Below are positions 26,030 to 35,938 of a stretch of DNA of 64,000 nucleotides, piece by piece (the stretch's first letter is position 1; each line of letters starts with the position of its first letter). The stretch comes from Pseudooceanicola batsensis HTCC2597 (GTDB taxonomy: Bacteria; Pseudomonadota; Alphaproteobacteria; Rhodobacterales; Rhodobacteraceae): contig NZ_CH724131.1 in NCBI RefSeq assembly GCF_000152725.1, positions 1,767,739 to 1,831,738 on the forward strand, read 5' to 3'. Below the pieces are notes generated by a model, which was not told where the DNA came from, made no database searches, and saw nothing but the letters and a program-made list of their open reading frames with translations. A program made the translations under genes and the position numbers.

Positions 26030-27508
26030 TCAGTCTTCGCTGATCGGCAAGGCCACGAAGCGCGGCTCGCCTTCGCGCCGGATCAGCAGAAGGATCGACT
26101 TGCGGCCCGCATCGCGCGCCGCGGCCACGCGTTCCTCGAGATCGCCGATGGTGGCAATCTGCTGCTGTCCCGCCTCGGTGATGAGATCGCCCGCGCGCAG
26201 GCCCTTCTCGTAGGCGTCCGAGGCCTGGTCGACATCGCGCACGACGAGACCCTCGGCATCGGCGTCCAGCCCGAGCTGACCCGCCAGGTCCTCGGTCACC
26301 GCGGACAGGGACATGCCCATCAGGTCCTTCTCCATCGGCTCGTCGCCGCCCGGCTGCGCGGCAGGCACGGCCTGCGCCTCGGCCTCTTCCCGACGGCCCA
26401 GCGTGACCCGGAGCGTCTCGGTCTCGCCGTCGCGCCAGACGGTCACGCGCACGGTCTTGCCGACCTGCGTGTTGCCGACCTGACGCACGAGGCCGCGGGT
26501 ATCCTCGACATCGACACCGTCGAAGGACGTGATGACATCGCCGGCCTTCATGCCGGCCTCCATCGCGGGGCCTTCGGGAACGTCAGAAACCATCGCGCCG
26601 CGAACCTCTTCGAGGCCCATCGCATCGGCCATATCCTCGGTGACGTCCTGGATGCGGACACCCAGCCAGCCGCGGCGGGTCTCGCCGTATTCCTTGAGCT
26701 GGTCCACCACGCCCTTCACGACGTTGGACGCCATGGAAAAGCCGATCCCGATGGAACCGCCGGTCGGGCTGAGGATTGCGGTGTTCACGCCGATGACTTC
26801 GCCGTCGAGGTTGAACAGCGGCCCGCCCGAGTTGCCGCGGTTGATGGCGGCGTCGGTCTGGATGTAGTCGTCATAGGTGCCGCTGAGCGCCCGGTTGCGA
26901 GCCGAGACGATCCCGGCGGAAACCGAGAAGCCCTGGCCGAGCGGATTGCCCATCGCGACGACCCAGTCGCCGACCCGGGCCAGGTCGCTGTCGCCGAAGT
27001 TGACGTAGGGCAGCGGCTCGTCCGTTTCGACCTTCAGAAGCGCGATGTCGGTCTTTTCGTCCGTGCCGACGAGTTCGGCATCGAGTTCCTCGCCATTGAA
27101 GAATTCGATGGTGATTTCGTCCGCGCCCGAGATGACGTGGTTGTTGGTGACGATGTAGCCGTCCTCGGAAATCACGAATCCCGATCCGAGCGCCGAGGAC
27201 CGGCGCGGGGCACGGTCACCGCGGTTCCGGTCCTGGAACTCGCGGAAGAAGTCCTCGAACGGGGACCCTTCGGGAACGATCGGCGACCCCTGTTCGCGAC
27301 CGGCCACCATGGTCGAGGTGGTGATGTTGACCACCGAGGGGCTGAACCTGTCAGCCAGATCGGCAAAGCTCTCGGGGCGCGCCATGGCCTGAACGGCCTG
27401 GACGAGCACCAGAAGAGTTGCCAGCATGAGGGTCCAGAGGGCCCGGGGAGACAGCATCACCCGCTGCTCTGACCTGACCGTGGACCGGGAAATTGCCTGG
27501 TTACTCAC
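26030..27508 (-). CDS. degP: Periplasmic serine protease/chaperone, Do family (DegP/DegQ)
   Basis: This 492-residue trypsin-like protease of the envelope stress response starts at GTG 27508, preceded by AAGGAGAAACGG; ATG 27457 is an alternative. A signal anchor (LWTLMLATLLVLVQAVQAMA) leads to the protease domain with catalytic H124 (TNNHVIS), D154 (TDIALLK) and S227 (NRGNSGGPL). Two PDZ domains follow, starting near GWLGVRIQDV and MSLSAVTED. It sits 146 bp downstream of DUF2065 and hflKC, so it may be read from that operon and from its own promoter (27579-27607). HflKC and DegP all handle membrane protein quality control. Confidence 0.95.
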   Translation of the reverse strand: MSNQAISRSTVRSEQRVMLSPRALWTLMLATLLVLVQAVQAMARPESFADLADRFSPSVVNITTSTMVAGREQGSPIVPEGSPFEDFFREFQDRNRGDRAPRRSSALGSGFVISEDGYIVTNNHVISGADEITIEFFNGEELDAELVGTDEKTDIALLKVETDEPLPYVNFGDSDLARVGDWVVAMGNPLGQGFSVSAGIVSARNRALSGTYDDYIQTDAAINRGNSGGPLFNLDGEVIGVNTAILSPTGGSIGIGFSMASNVVKGVVDQLKEYGETRRGWLGVRIQDVTEDMADAMGLEEVRGAMVSDVPEGPAMEAGMKAGDVITSFDGVDVEDTRGLVRQVGNTQVGKTVRVTVWRDGETETLRVTLGRREEAEAQAVPAAQPGGDEPMEKDLMGMSLSAVTEDLAGQLGLDADAEGLVVRDVDQASDAYEKGLRAGDLITEAGQQQIATIGDLEERVAAARDAGRKSILLLIRREGEPRFVALPISED

Positions 27509-27578
27509 TCCCGTTTCTCCTTTTGGTAGATATCGGTTCGGGCCCCGGCGGCATCCAGGGCCTTCGGGCATGTCATGC

Positions 27579-27607
27579 AATGTAGGGTCTCATGTCCGCA
27601 ACACAAA
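27579..27607 (-). promoter_or_regulatory. Putative own promoter of degP
   Basis: On the minus strand TTTGTG (27602-27607) and TACATT (27579-27584) are 17 bp apart, giving a start near 27572. This excludes the farthest in-frame ATG at 27580 and supports the GTG start at 27508. Confidence 0.45.
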
Positions 27608-27654
27608 GCCAATCGCGGCCGCACAAGTGACCGTGAGAGGTATGTGAGAGCGGC

Positions 27655-27852
27655 TCAGGCACCGGCCGACCTGGCCAGCCAGACGAGCGCGAGGCCGAGC
27701 GCCATGGCCGCCAGCCCGAGGAACCGGCGCTGGTCTTCGGCCATGAGGCGGAGCATCTCGAGCATGCGCTCAACAAGCGAAGGGGCCAGCGCATAGGCCA
27801 GCCCCTCGACAATCAGTACAAGCCCGAGGGCCAGAAGCGCGGTGCCGATCAT
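27655..27852 (-). CDS. DUF2065 (YjeT-like) small membrane protein
   Basis: The 65-residue protein has two transmembrane helices (MIGTALLALGLVLIVEGLAY and FLGLAAMALGLALVWLA) around a short basic loop, the DUF2065 pattern. Its ATG overlaps the hflC stop codon (ATGA), so translation is coupled. In enterobacteria yjeT also sits next to hflKC. The function is unknown; a link to the FtsH-HflKC complex is inferred from position. Confidence 0.85.
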   Translation of the reverse strand: MIGTALLALGLVLIVEGLAYALAPSLVERMLEMLRLMAEDQRRFLGLAAMALGLALVWLARSAGA

Positions 27853-28925
27853 TGCGTCGCCGGCACGTCTTCCGCGTCCGGCGCTCCGGCGGCATCCTCG
27901 GCCACCGGTTCGGCCGCGGTCCCTGTTTCGGCCTGGGTCTCCGGTCCGGTCTCCGATTCCGGCGCGGCCTGCGGTTCCGGTTCCGCCTGCGTCTCGGACC
28001 CGGTCTCCGGAGCCTCGGCCGCCACCGGCGTCCCGCCGCCCTGGGCCAGCGAAGACGTCCCGGCCCCCGTGTTCTTCAGATAGGTGAAGAATTCGTTGTT
28101 GGGGTTGATGACCATCGTCGAATTGCCGTCCTGCAGCGCCCGCTGGTAGGCGGTGAGAGAGCGGTAGAAGTCGAAGAACTCCGGATCCGCCCCGAAGGCT
28201 TCGGCGAAGATGGCGTTCCGGCGCGCGTCGGCCTGACCGCGGATGATGTCGGCCTGGCGATTGGCGTCCGACACGATCTCGACCTGGGTCCGGTCGGCCT
28301 GCGCCCGGATCCGCTGCGCGGCCTCGTTGCCGCGGGCCACTTCGTCCGCTGCCTCCCGTTCACGCTCTGCGCGCATCCGCGCAAAGGTCGCGTCGAGGTT
28401 CTCGCGCGGCAGGTCGGTGCGCTTCAGCCGGACGTCGATGATCTCGAGCCCGAGGTTCGCGGCCTCGTCGATGGCCCCGTTCCGGATACGCAGCATCAGC
28501 GCAGCGCGGTCGACGCTCAGGATGTCGTTCGAACTGACCGAGCCGAGGATCTCCCGCGTCTGGGACCGGAGGATCGAATCCAGCCGGCTTTCCGCCGCCG
28601 CGATGCCGCCGGCACCGACGGCCTGCCGGAACTGCTCCACATCGACGATGCGGTAGCGGGCGAAGGCGTCGACCACGAGACGGCGGTCGTCCAGCGGCGT
28701 CACCTCGAGCGGGTCGATGTCACGGCTGAGGATACGGTCGTCATAGCGCACGACCTCCTGGATGATCGGCACCTTGAAGGCGAGACCCGGATCCTCCTTG
28801 ACGTCGACGACGCGGCCGAACTGGAGCACCAGCCCCTTTTCGCGCTCGTCCACGATGAAGATCGAGTTCAGGCCGACCAGGGCCAGCACCACGACGAGAA
28901 TGAGAATGAGTCCTGATCTCTTCAT
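27849..28925 (-). CDS. hflC: HflC, FtsH-protease modulator
   Basis: This SPFH/Band 7 protein pairs with HflK to control FtsH in the inner membrane. The 358 residues begin with a signal anchor (MKRSGLILILVVVLALVGLN). The SPFH core FIVDEREKGLVLQFGRVV and ARYRIVDVEQFRQAVG follows, and a coiled-coil region with DEVARGNEAAQRIRAQADR comes next. An unusual tail of about 60 residues rich in Pro/Glu/Ala/Thr (SETQAEPEPQAAPESE) extends past the typical end. It begins 1 bp after the hflK stop. Confidence 0.95.
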   Translation of the reverse strand: MKRSGLILILVVVLALVGLNSIFIVDEREKGLVLQFGRVVDVKEDPGLAFKVPIIQEVVRYDDRILSRDIDPLEVTPLDDRRLVVDAFARYRIVDVEQFRQAVGAGGIAAAESRLDSILRSQTREILGSVSSNDILSVDRAALMLRIRNGAIDEAANLGLEIIDVRLKRTDLPRENLDATFARMRAEREREAADEVARGNEAAQRIRAQADRTQVEIVSDANRQADIIRGQADARRNAIFAEAFGADPEFFDFYRSLTAYQRALQDGNSTMVINPNNEFFTYLKNTGAGTSSLAQGGGTPVAAEAPETGSETQAEPEPQAAPESETGPETQAETGTAAEPVAEDAAGAPDAEDVPATQ

Positions 28926-28926
28926 C

Positions 28927-30090
28927 TCAGTTGCCTCCGCTCTGCTGGTTGCCCGACGCCCGGTTCCGCTGCAATTCGTTCAGCGGCAGATACGGCACCA
29001 CGCCCTCTCCGGTCTGTTCGTCGATGATGATCTTGTCGACCCGACCCAGCACATCCTCCATCGTCTCGAGATAGAGACGCTTGCGCGTCACCTCGGGCGC
29101 CTTGGTATACTCGGTCAGGACGGCGGAGAAGCGGCTGGCTTCACCCTCGGCCTCGTTGACCACGCGGGCGCGATAGCCCTCGGCCTCTTCCAGGACCTGC
29201 GCGGCTTCACCGCGCGCGCCCGCCAGGACACGGTTGGCATAGGCATCGGCCTGGTTGGTCAGGGTCTCGCGTTCCTGTTCCGCCGCCTGCACCTCGCGGA
29301 AGGCGTCGATCACCTCGGCGGGCGGGTCGGCCTTGTCGAAGTTCACGCGGACGACATTCATGCCCGAATCGTAGCTGTCGAGCGTGGACTGGATCATGTC
29401 CCTCAGCCGGCCGGCAATGGCGCCACGGTCCCGGTTGAGGATCGGCGCGAGTTCCGACTGCGCGATGATCTCGCGCATGGCGGATTCGGACACGGCCCGG
29501 ATCGTCATGCGCGGGTCGCGCAGGTTGAACAGGAACTTGGCCGGATCGTTGATGTTCCAGACCACCTGGAAGTCGATGTCCACGATGTTCTCGTCGCCGG
29601 TCAGCATCAGCCCGGCATCGCCACCGCGGTTCCCGCCGACGCCGATATCCTCGGTCTGTTCGCGGGTGACCGGAATGACCTCGTAGGTCACGAAGGGCCA
29701 CGGCGCGAAGTTCAGACCCGGGTTGCCGGTCGAGGAATAGTCGCCGAAGAAAAGCTCGACCGACTGTTCTTCCGGGCGCACCGTGTAGAAACTGGCGGTG
29801 AGCCAGAGGGCAAAGGCCACCAGCAGACCGATCACGATCGTCCCGCGGGTCAACTTCGGCCCGCCGCCGGTGCCGCCGCCCTGGCCGCTGCCGTTGCCGT
29901 TGTTTCCGCGTCCCCCCATGAGCACGCGCAACTGGTCCTGCCCCTTGCGCATCAGCTCGTCGATATCCGGGATTTGCGGTCCGTCTCCCTCGGGGCGCCG
30001 GCCGCCCCCTCCGCCGCCGGAGGGGGGCTGCTGCCGCCCGCCGCCGGAATTGCCGCCGCCCCCCCAGGGGCCGCCCGAATTACCAGCCAT
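28927..30090 (-). CDS. hflK: HflK, FtsH-protease modulator
   Basis: The 387-residue partner of HflC has a glycine-rich cytosolic N-terminus (MAGNSGGPWGGGGNSGGG), one transmembrane helix near residue 90 (IVIGLLVAFALWLTASFY) and the SPFH domain with VRPEEQSVELFFGDY. The coiled coil AANRVLAGARGEAAQVLEEA-type segment and the conserved TRKRLYLETMEDVLGR end the fold. The start is at the ATG after GAAGGACTGAC. It is the first gene of the hflK-hflC-DUF2065-degP group. Confidence 0.95.
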   Translation of the reverse strand: MAGNSGGPWGGGGNSGGGRQQPPSGGGGGGRRPEGDGPQIPDIDELMRKGQDQLRVLMGGRGNNGNGSGQGGGTGGGPKLTRGTIVIGLLVAFALWLTASFYTVRPEEQSVELFFGDYSSTGNPGLNFAPWPFVTYEVIPVTREQTEDIGVGGNRGGDAGLMLTGDENIVDIDFQVVWNINDPAKFLFNLRDPRMTIRAVSESAMREIIAQSELAPILNRDRGAIAGRLRDMIQSTLDSYDSGMNVVRVNFDKADPPAEVIDAFREVQAAEQERETLTNQADAYANRVLAGARGEAAQVLEEAEGYRARVVNEAEGEASRFSAVLTEYTKAPEVTRKRLYLETMEDVLGRVDKIIIDEQTGEGVVPYLPLNELQRNRASGNQQSGGN

Positions 30091-30156
30091 GTCAGTCCTT
30101 CTCACTTTACCTGTCGTATTGTCTTAGGCCCCAAACTGTGCATCCGGGGCCGGATT

Positions 30157-31518
30157 TCAAGTTGCGCGGGTCGGTTCGCGCATGGTGACGATCTCTTCGG
30201 CCATGGTGGGGTGAACCGCCACCGTCCGGTCGAAATCCTCTTTCGTGGCGCCCATCTTGACGGCGATCCCCGCCAGCTGGATCATCTCGCCCGCCTGCGG
30301 CGCGACGATGTGACATCCCAGCACCCGGCGCGTCTCGCGGCTGACGATCAGTTTCATCATCACACGGTCCGGCCGCCCCGCAAAGACCGTCTGCATGGGC
30401 CGGAACGAGGTGGCATAGACCTCGATCGGCTCCTGCTCGCGCGCGGCTTCCTCGCTCAGACCGACAGTGCCCATCTCGGGCTGCGTGAAGATCGCTGTCG
30501 GGATCAGTTCGTGATCCGGCTTGGTGGGATTGCCCCGGAACACCGTCTCGACGAAGGCCATGCCCTCGCGGATGGCGACAGGCGTGAGGTTGGCCCGGTC
30601 CGTGACGTCGCCGATGGCGTAGATCGAGGGCACCGATGTCCGGGAATAGTCGTCGACCACCACCTCGCCCCTGCGTCCCAGTTCCACCCCGGCCTCCTCG
30701 AGGCCCAGATCGTCGGTATTGGGCCGGCGACCGGTGGCGAAGATGACCTTGTCGAACACCCTCTCGCTGCCGTTGGTCGCCTTCACCCAGATGCCGTCGC
30801 CCTCGCGGCGCATCTCGAGCAGGTTGGTACCGCAGTGAATGTCGACCCCCTTGGCGTTCATCTCCTCGGCGACCAGTCCGCGCGCCTCGTCGTCGAAGCC
30901 GCGCAGGATCTGCGCCCCCCGATAGTACTGCGTCACCTCGACGCCCATACCGTTCAGGATGCAGGCGAATTCGCAGGCGATGTAGCCGCCGCCCACCACC
31001 AGCACGGATTTCGGCAGCGTCTCGAGCTGGAAGACATCGTCGCTGACGATCCCCAGCTCGGCATTCTCCATCTCGGGACGCACCGGCCGTCCGCCGGTGG
31101 CGACGAGGATGTGCTTGGCCGTCTTGGTGGTGCCGTCCGCCAGTTCGACCGTATGCGCATCCCTGATCCGCGCGCGCTGGTCGAACCGCTCCACGCCCGG
31201 CGTGTCGAGCAGCTTCTTGTAGATCCCTTCGAGCCGGTCCAGCTCGGCATCCAGCTTGGGCCGGAAGGTGTCCCAGTGAAAGGTCCCGTCGCCCAGTTCC
31301 CAGCCGTAGGCCCGGGCATCCTCGACCATCTCGGCATAGCCGCTGGCGAAGACCATGAGCTTTTTCGGAACGCAGCCCCGGATCACGCATGTGCCGCCAT
31401 ACCGGCTCTCTTCGGCCAGGGCGACCCTGGCCCCCGTCTCGCCCGCCGCGACACGGGCCGCGCGCACGCCCCCCGATCCGCCGCCGATCACAAAAAGATC
31501 ATAGTCGAAATCGCTCAT
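30157..31518 (-). CDS. gor: Glutathione-disulfide reductase
   Basis: This FAD flavoenzyme reduces oxidised glutathione with NADPH. The 453 residues show the FAD-binding IGGGSGGVRAA (11-21) and the redox pair C44/C49 in GGTCVIRGCVPKKL. The NADPH-binding region carries VGGGYIACEFACI, and the family's C-terminal base is in HPTMAEE (H436, E441). The CVIRGC pattern with basic residues in the NADPH site is typical of alphaproteobacterial gor rather than dihydrolipoamide dehydrogenase. It lies 67 bp upstream of hflK and 130 bp downstream of rpiA. Confidence 0.95.
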   Translation of the reverse strand: MSDFDYDLFVIGGGSGGVRAARVAAGETGARVALAEESRYGGTCVIRGCVPKKLMVFASGYAEMVEDARAYGWELGDGTFHWDTFRPKLDAELDRLEGIYKKLLDTPGVERFDQRARIRDAHTVELADGTTKTAKHILVATGGRPVRPEMENAELGIVSDDVFQLETLPKSVLVVGGGYIACEFACILNGMGVEVTQYYRGAQILRGFDDEARGLVAEEMNAKGVDIHCGTNLLEMRREGDGIWVKATNGSERVFDKVIFATGRRPNTDDLGLEEAGVELGRRGEVVVDDYSRTSVPSIYAIGDVTDRANLTPVAIREGMAFVETVFRGNPTKPDHELIPTAIFTQPEMGTVGLSEEAAREQEPIEVYATSFRPMQTVFAGRPDRVMMKLIVSRETRRVLGCHIVAPQAGEMIQLAGIAVKMGATKEDFDRTVAVHPTMAEEIVTMREPTRAT

Positions 31519-31648
31519 TCAGCCCGTCTCCGCTCAGCACGCTTCCCTATCCCACATGGGCACCCCGATGGCCAGCGCAACGCGCCCCCGATCACCTTGA
31601 CGGCATCTGCCCCGGGCGGCGCGGCGCGGCTGGCGCCGGGGGCGGCCC

Positions 31649-32437
31649 TCAGTCGCTGAGGTCCGAGAACAGGTTGTCGTCCTCGAGGAAATCGAGCCGG
31701 CTCTCCTCGACCGTGCCGGCATTGATGTCGCGCACCTCGACCCGGCCGTCGCCGAAGCCCACGATGACGCAGTCGCAGATGTCGATGAAGAGCCCGTTCT
31801 CGACCACCCCCGGCATCTGGTTCAGCACCATGGCGAGCTGGCGGGCATCGCCGATGCGGTTGAGGTGCAGATCGAGGATGTAGTTGCCCTCGTCCGTCAC
31901 GAAGGGACGCTGACCGTTCATCCGCAGGGTCGAGTTGCGGCCCAGAACGTCCATCGAGATCAGCGTCTCCTCGACCAGCGCCTGGGTCGTCTGCCAGCCG
32001 AAGGGGATGACCTCGATCGGCAGCGGGAAGGCGCCGAGCGCATCGACCTGCTTGCCGATATCCGCGATCACGATCATCTGGTCGCTGGCGGTCGCGACGA
32101 TCTTTTCCTGCAGCAGCGCGCCGCCACCGCCCTTGATCAGGTTCAGGCTGCTGTCGAACTCGTCCGCGCCGTCGATCGTCAGGTCGAGCCACTTCGCCTC
32201 GTCGAGCGAGATCACCTCGATGCCCACCTCCCGCGCCAGCTGCGCCGTGCGGGTGGACGTCGGCACGCCCTTGATCCTCAGCCCGTCCTCGCGCACCAGT
32301 TCGCCGAGACAGCGGACCATCCAGGCGGCGGTCGACCCGGTGCCGAGGCCGACGCGCATCCCGTCCTCGACAAAGTCGACGGACCGCTTGGCGGCAACGA
32401 ATTTTGCCTTGTCGATTGGCGACAGCTCTCCGGACAT
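31649..32437 (-). CDS. rpiA: Ribose-5-phosphate isomerase A
   Basis: This pentose-phosphate enzyme interconverts ribose-5-phosphate and ribulose-5-phosphate. The 262-residue protein shows GLGTGSTAAW (30-39), TIDGADEFD (87-95) and the catalytic KGGGGALLQEK (102-112). It is full length. The chosen ATG begins MSGELSPIDKAKF, where the family normally starts; the longer in-frame upstream stretch is Arg-rich and unlike the family. It runs in the same direction as gor. Confidence 0.96.
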   Translation of the reverse strand: MSGELSPIDKAKFVAAKRSVDFVEDGMRVGLGTGSTAAWMVRCLGELVREDGLRIKGVPTSTRTAQLAREVGIEVISLDEAKWLDLTIDGADEFDSSLNLIKGGGGALLQEKIVATASDQMIVIADIGKQVDALGAFPLPIEVIPFGWQTTQALVEETLISMDVLGRNSTLRMNGQRPFVTDEGNYILDLHLNRIGDARQLAMVLNQMPGVVENGLFIDICDCVIVGFGDGRVEVRDINAGTVEESRLDFLEDDNLFSDLSD

Positions 32438-32678
32438 CGGCTTCCCCCGTACATGAACTCGCCCGCTTATAGGGCCCAGCCGCCGCGAGGGCGAGACGCA
32501 ATCGCCCGAAATTTCCGTCCGGATCCAGGCCCGAAAGCTCATTCGCGCGCCAACCCGGGTTCATGCAGTTTACACGTTTCGCGCGCAAGCGGCGCTATCG
32601 CCCGAATTCCTGTCGTTTTCCGGTAGCGCCACGGGCCGTGTCTCATGCAGGATCGACCTGGTATCTGACGGAGTGCGC

Positions 32679-34049
32679 ATGTTTCTTTCTGTCTTCGAGG
32701 TCTTCAAGATCGGTGTCGGCCCCTCGTCCTCGCATACCATGGGGCCCATGGTGGCCGCGGCGCGCTTCCTCGACCGGCTTCGCGGCGCGCCCTTCGCGGC
32801 CAAGGGGGTCCGGGCGACCCTGCACGGATCGCTGGCCTTCACCGGGCGCGGCCACGCGACGGACCGGGCCGTCATCCTGGGGCTCGCCGGCTTCCGGCCC
32901 GAGACCTACGACGCGGACGAGGCCGAGGCGACGCTGCTGTCCATCGCCGGATCGCGCCGGATCTCGGCGCCGGGCCTGCCGCAACTGACCTTCGATCCGC
33001 GCAGCGACCTGCGCTTCGACTACGAGAACGCGCTGCCCGGCCACGCCAACGGCATGGTGATCGAGGCGCTGGACGCGCAGGGCGACGTGATCCTGTCGGA
33101 AACCTACTATTCCATCGGCGGCGGGTTCGTCCTGACGGACGAGGAACTCACCTCCGGCAAGGCCAGGGCCGAGGGGGCGCCGGTGCCCTTCCCCTTCAAG
33201 ACGGCGCAGGAGATGCTCGACATGGCGGCCGAGTCGGGCCTGAGCATCGCCCAGATGAAGGAGCGCAACGAGGCCGCGCGCAAGACCGGCGCCCTGCGCC
33301 AGGGCACCTACCGCATCTGGCAGGTGATGAAATCCTGCATGGACCGCGGTCTCGCCACCGGGGGCGTCCTGCCCGGCGGGCTCAACGTGCGCCGCCGCGC
33401 CCCGGGCATCTACGCCAAGCTGCGCGAGGAACGCGGTCAGAACCTGACCGCGCCGCACGTGGTCAACGACTGGATCGGCACCTACGCCATGGCCGTGAAC
33501 GAGGAGAACGCCGCCGGTGGCCAGGTCGTCACCTCGCCCACCAACGGGGCCGCCGGCGTGGTGCCCGCCGTCATGCGCTACTGGCTCGATCACGTGCCCG
33601 GCGCCTCCGAGACGCGGGTGCCCGAGTTCCTGCTGACCGCCGCGGCCATTGCCGGGCTGGTCAAGTACAACGCCTCGATCAGCGGGGCCGAGGCGGGCTG
33701 TCAGGCCGAGGTGGGCTCGGCCGCCGCCATGGCCGCGGCCGGGCTGTGCGCGGTGCTGGGCGGAACCCCCGAGCAGATCGAGAACGCGGCCGAGATCGCG
33801 CTGGAACATCACCTCGGCATGACCTGCGACCCGGTCCGCGGGTTGGTGCAGGTGCCCTGCATCGAACGCAACTCTCTCGGGGCCATCAAGGCCGTCAGTG
33901 CCGCCTCGCTGGCCCTGCGCGGCGACGGTCAGCATTTCGTCCCGCTCGACGCGGCGATCGAGACCATGCGCCAGACCGGACGGGACATGCACGAGAAATA
34001 CAAGGAAACCTCGCTCGGCGGGCTTGCGGTCAACGTGCCGAACTGCTGA
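32679..34049 (+). CDS. sdaA: L-serine ammonia-lyase (iron-sulfur type)
   Basis: The enzyme converts L-serine to pyruvate and ammonia with a [4Fe-4S] cluster. The 456 residues start [20 protein letters not shown], the alpha/beta-fused single-chain form, and carry cysteine motifs [22 protein letters not shown] and [12 protein letters not shown] six bases upstream is in frame, but the ACGGAG ribosome-binding site fits the ATG at 32679 better. It is transcribed away from rpiA. Confidence 0.95.
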   Translation: MFLSVFEVFKIGVGPSSSHTMGPMVAAARFLDRLRGAPFAAKGVRATLHGSLAFTGRGHATDRAVILGLAGFRPETYDADEAEATLLSIAGSRRISAPGLPQLTFDPRSDLRFDYENALPGHANGMVIEALDAQGDVILSETYYSIGGGFVLTDEELTSGKARAEGAPVPFPFKTAQEMLDMAAESGLSIAQMKERNEAARKTGALRQGTYRIWQVMKSCMDRGLATGGVLPGGLNVRRRAPGIYAKLREERGQNLTAPHVVNDWIGTYAMAVNEENAAGGQVVTSPTNGAAGVVPAVMRYWLDHVPGASETRVPEFLLTAAAIAGLVKYNASISGAEAGCQAEVGSAAAMAAAGLCAVLGGTPEQIENAAEIALEHHLGMTCDPVRGLVQVPCIERNSLGAIKAVSAASLALRGDGQHFVPLDAAIETMRQTGRDMHEKYKETSLGGLAVNVPNC

Positions 34050-34166
34050 GGCCGCGCCGGCCGGCCCGACGATGATGCAACCCCGGTTGGTCATCGCTGT
34101 GCGCGTCCGGGCCATTGTTCCACCTTCCGGCTCATGCTTCAGTTCCCCGATTGACCGGAGGAACCG

Positions 34167-35117
34167 ATGACCGCCGACCGCCCGCTTCTCGGGATCGCCC
34201 TCATGCTGGGGTTCTGCTTTACCGCGCCGCTCGGCGATGCCACCGCCAAGTACCTTGGGCAGGCGGCGTTCGCCCAGCCGGTGTTCCAGGTGGTGCTCCT
34301 GCGCTTCCTGATGCAGGCGCTGTTCCTGATCCCCATCGCGGTGGCGACCGGCCGCACCCTGCGCATGTCGCCCCGGATCTCCGGCTTCGTCTTCCTGCGG
34401 ACCGTGCTGCATGTCCTCGGGGTGGGCCTGATGTTCCTGTCCCTGCGGTTCCTCCCCCTGGCCGAGACGATCGCCATCGCCTTCGTCATGCCCTTCATCC
34501 TGCTGCTCCTGGGATGGTCGCTCATGGGGGAAGAGGTCGGCTGGCGGCGCCTCGCCGCCTGTGCCGTCGGGTTCCTGGGCACGCTTTTGGTTATTCAGCC
34601 CAGCTTTGCCGATGTCGGCTGGCCCGCGCTCCTGCCGCTCGGCGTCGCTTTGAATTTCGCGCTCTTCATGCTGGTCACCCGGCGCATCGCGAAAGAGACC
34701 GATCCCATCGCCATGCAGGGGGTCAGCGGCGCGATGGCCATGGCGGTGCTGCTTCCGCTCGCGGCCCTGGGCTGGGCGACCGGGTCCGAGACCCTGAGCC
34801 TCGCGCCGATCCCGCAGGAGGCCATCGGGTTCTACATCCTGCTCGGGCTTCTCGGCTCTTTCGGCCATCTGCTGATGACCTGGTCGCTGCGCTTCGCGCC
34901 CTCGGCGACGCTCGCCCCGATGCAGTATCTCGAGATCCCCTTTGCCACGCTGATCGGCTGGCTGGCCTTCTCGGACCTGCCCAACGGGCTCGCCGCCGTG
35001 GGGATCGTGATCACGATGGGCGCCGGGCTCTACGTCATCCTGCGCGAGCGGGCCATCGCGCGCCAGACCGTGACAGTGCCGCAAGCAGCGGGCGGAGGGC
35101 CCGGCGCGGCAGTATGA
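34167..35117 (+). CDS. DMT-superfamily permease (EamA domains)
   Basis: The 316-residue protein has about ten membrane helices and two EamA repeats, with [21 protein letters not shown]-type and [10 protein letters not shown]-type blocks. It starts at an ATG preceded by GGAGGA. The substrate is unknown. Its last 83 bases overlap the 3' end of the thiN gene on the opposite strand. Confidence 0.87.
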   Translation: MTADRPLLGIALMLGFCFTAPLGDATAKYLGQAAFAQPVFQVVLLRFLMQALFLIPIAVATGRTLRMSPRISGFVFLRTVLHVLGVGLMFLSLRFLPLAETIAIAFVMPFILLLLGWSLMGEEVGWRRLAACAVGFLGTLLVIQPSFADVGWPALLPLGVALNFALFMLVTRRIAKETDPIAMQGVSGAMAMAVLLPLAALGWATGSETLSLAPIPQEAIGFYILLGLLGSFGHLLMTWSLRFAPSATLAPMQYLEIPFATLIGWLAFSDLPNGLAAVGIVITMGAGLYVILRERAIARQTVTVPQAAGGGPGAAV

Positions 35118-35748
35118 GCAGCATTCCCGGCGCGGTCATCTGCAGCCGCACCCGCCCCTCGGTCACGCGATTGGACGTGCCGATGCGGTGGTCCGGGCGA
35201 AAGCGCAGCCCGTCGATCGGCCACTCCAGCCCGGACGAGGTGCCCTGAACCTCGGCCAGAGGAAACAGCGACAGCCAGTCTCCGGGCGACAGATCGATGG
35301 CAAGTTCCGGCGGGCAGAGGCAGGTGACATCCTCGGTTCCCACGAGGATGCAGTGACGATCGGGAAACCGGGCAAGCACGGACAGCGCCGCCAGATGATG
35401 GTCGATCCGCGCGCCGTGAAAGCCGGCCCCCAGCACGACCGGAGCGCGGACCGATCGCAGAGCCTTGTCGAAGTCGGTCGTCTCCTGCTCGGTGATCCGG
35501 TGCAGGGTCGCGGGATCGAATTGGGCGGCCTCATCGGGGCCCAGGCTGTCGAAATCGCCGATGACCGCCTGCGGCGTGAGACCGGCGCTGATGGCCAGCC
35601 GGGCGCCCCCGTCCACGGCAACGACCGGCGCGCCGGCCAGGTCCGGCTCGGCCAGCAAACCTCCGACCACCCGCAGCGCGGCCTCTGTCACCGCGCCGCC
35701 CAGCATGAGGACGGGGCGGTCCGAGATCACGATATCTTCATGGCTCAA
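35035..35748 (-). CDS. thiN: Thiamine pyrophosphokinase
   Basis: The enzyme converts thiamine plus ATP to thiamine diphosphate. Recognisable motifs are VAVDGGARLAISAG, VIGDFDSLGPDE, TTDFDKALRSV and GARIDHHLAALSVL. A TTG start at 35748 preceded by GGAAGA fits best and gives 237 residues, close to the family length; the frame stays open to 35955. Its 3' end overlaps the DMT permease on the opposite strand by 83 bp. The rest of the protein is an ordinary TPK. Confidence 0.88.
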   Translation of the reverse strand: MSHEDIVISDRPVLMLGGAVTEAALRVVGGLLAEPDLAGAPVVAVDGGARLAISAGLTPQAVIGDFDSLGPDEAAQFDPATLHRITEQETTDFDKALRSVRAPVVLGAGFHGARIDHHLAALSVLARFPDRHCILVGTEDVTCLCPPELAIDLSPGDWLSLFPLAEVQGTSSGLEWPIDGLRFRPDHRIGTSNRVTEGRVRLQMTAPGMLLILPRRALRPLLAALSRSGARWPARAG

Positions 35749-35835
35749 GGCGTATTCTTCCGGGCATTGGGCGGGCGATTGTCTATGAATAGGAGCCAAA
35801 GTGGACAGGTACCACGAAATTGTCACAAAATGAGA

Positions 35836-35869
35836 CGACCCATTCCTTAGATTCGAACCCAATGGGTCG
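35836..35869. promoter_or_regulatory. Inverted repeat in the thiN / acidic-protein divergent region
   Basis: CGACCCATT (35836-35844) and AATGGGTCG (35861-35869) are perfect inverted repeats 16 bp apart. They lie 88 bp before the thiN start and 70 bp before the acidic-protein start. A regulator site or an mRNA hairpin are both possible. No better promoter elements are visible. Confidence 0.5.
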
Positions 35870-35938
35870 CATCGTCCGGCCGACGAGGTGGTGAGAGCAG
35901 TACCGCCCACAGGCAAGTGACAAGAAGCGAGAAACACC

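Noticed and set aside
28762-31659. A plus-strand frame of 965 codons opposite hflC, hflK and gor
   Set aside because: It is antisense to three genes with full family signatures, and its translation is low-complexity.
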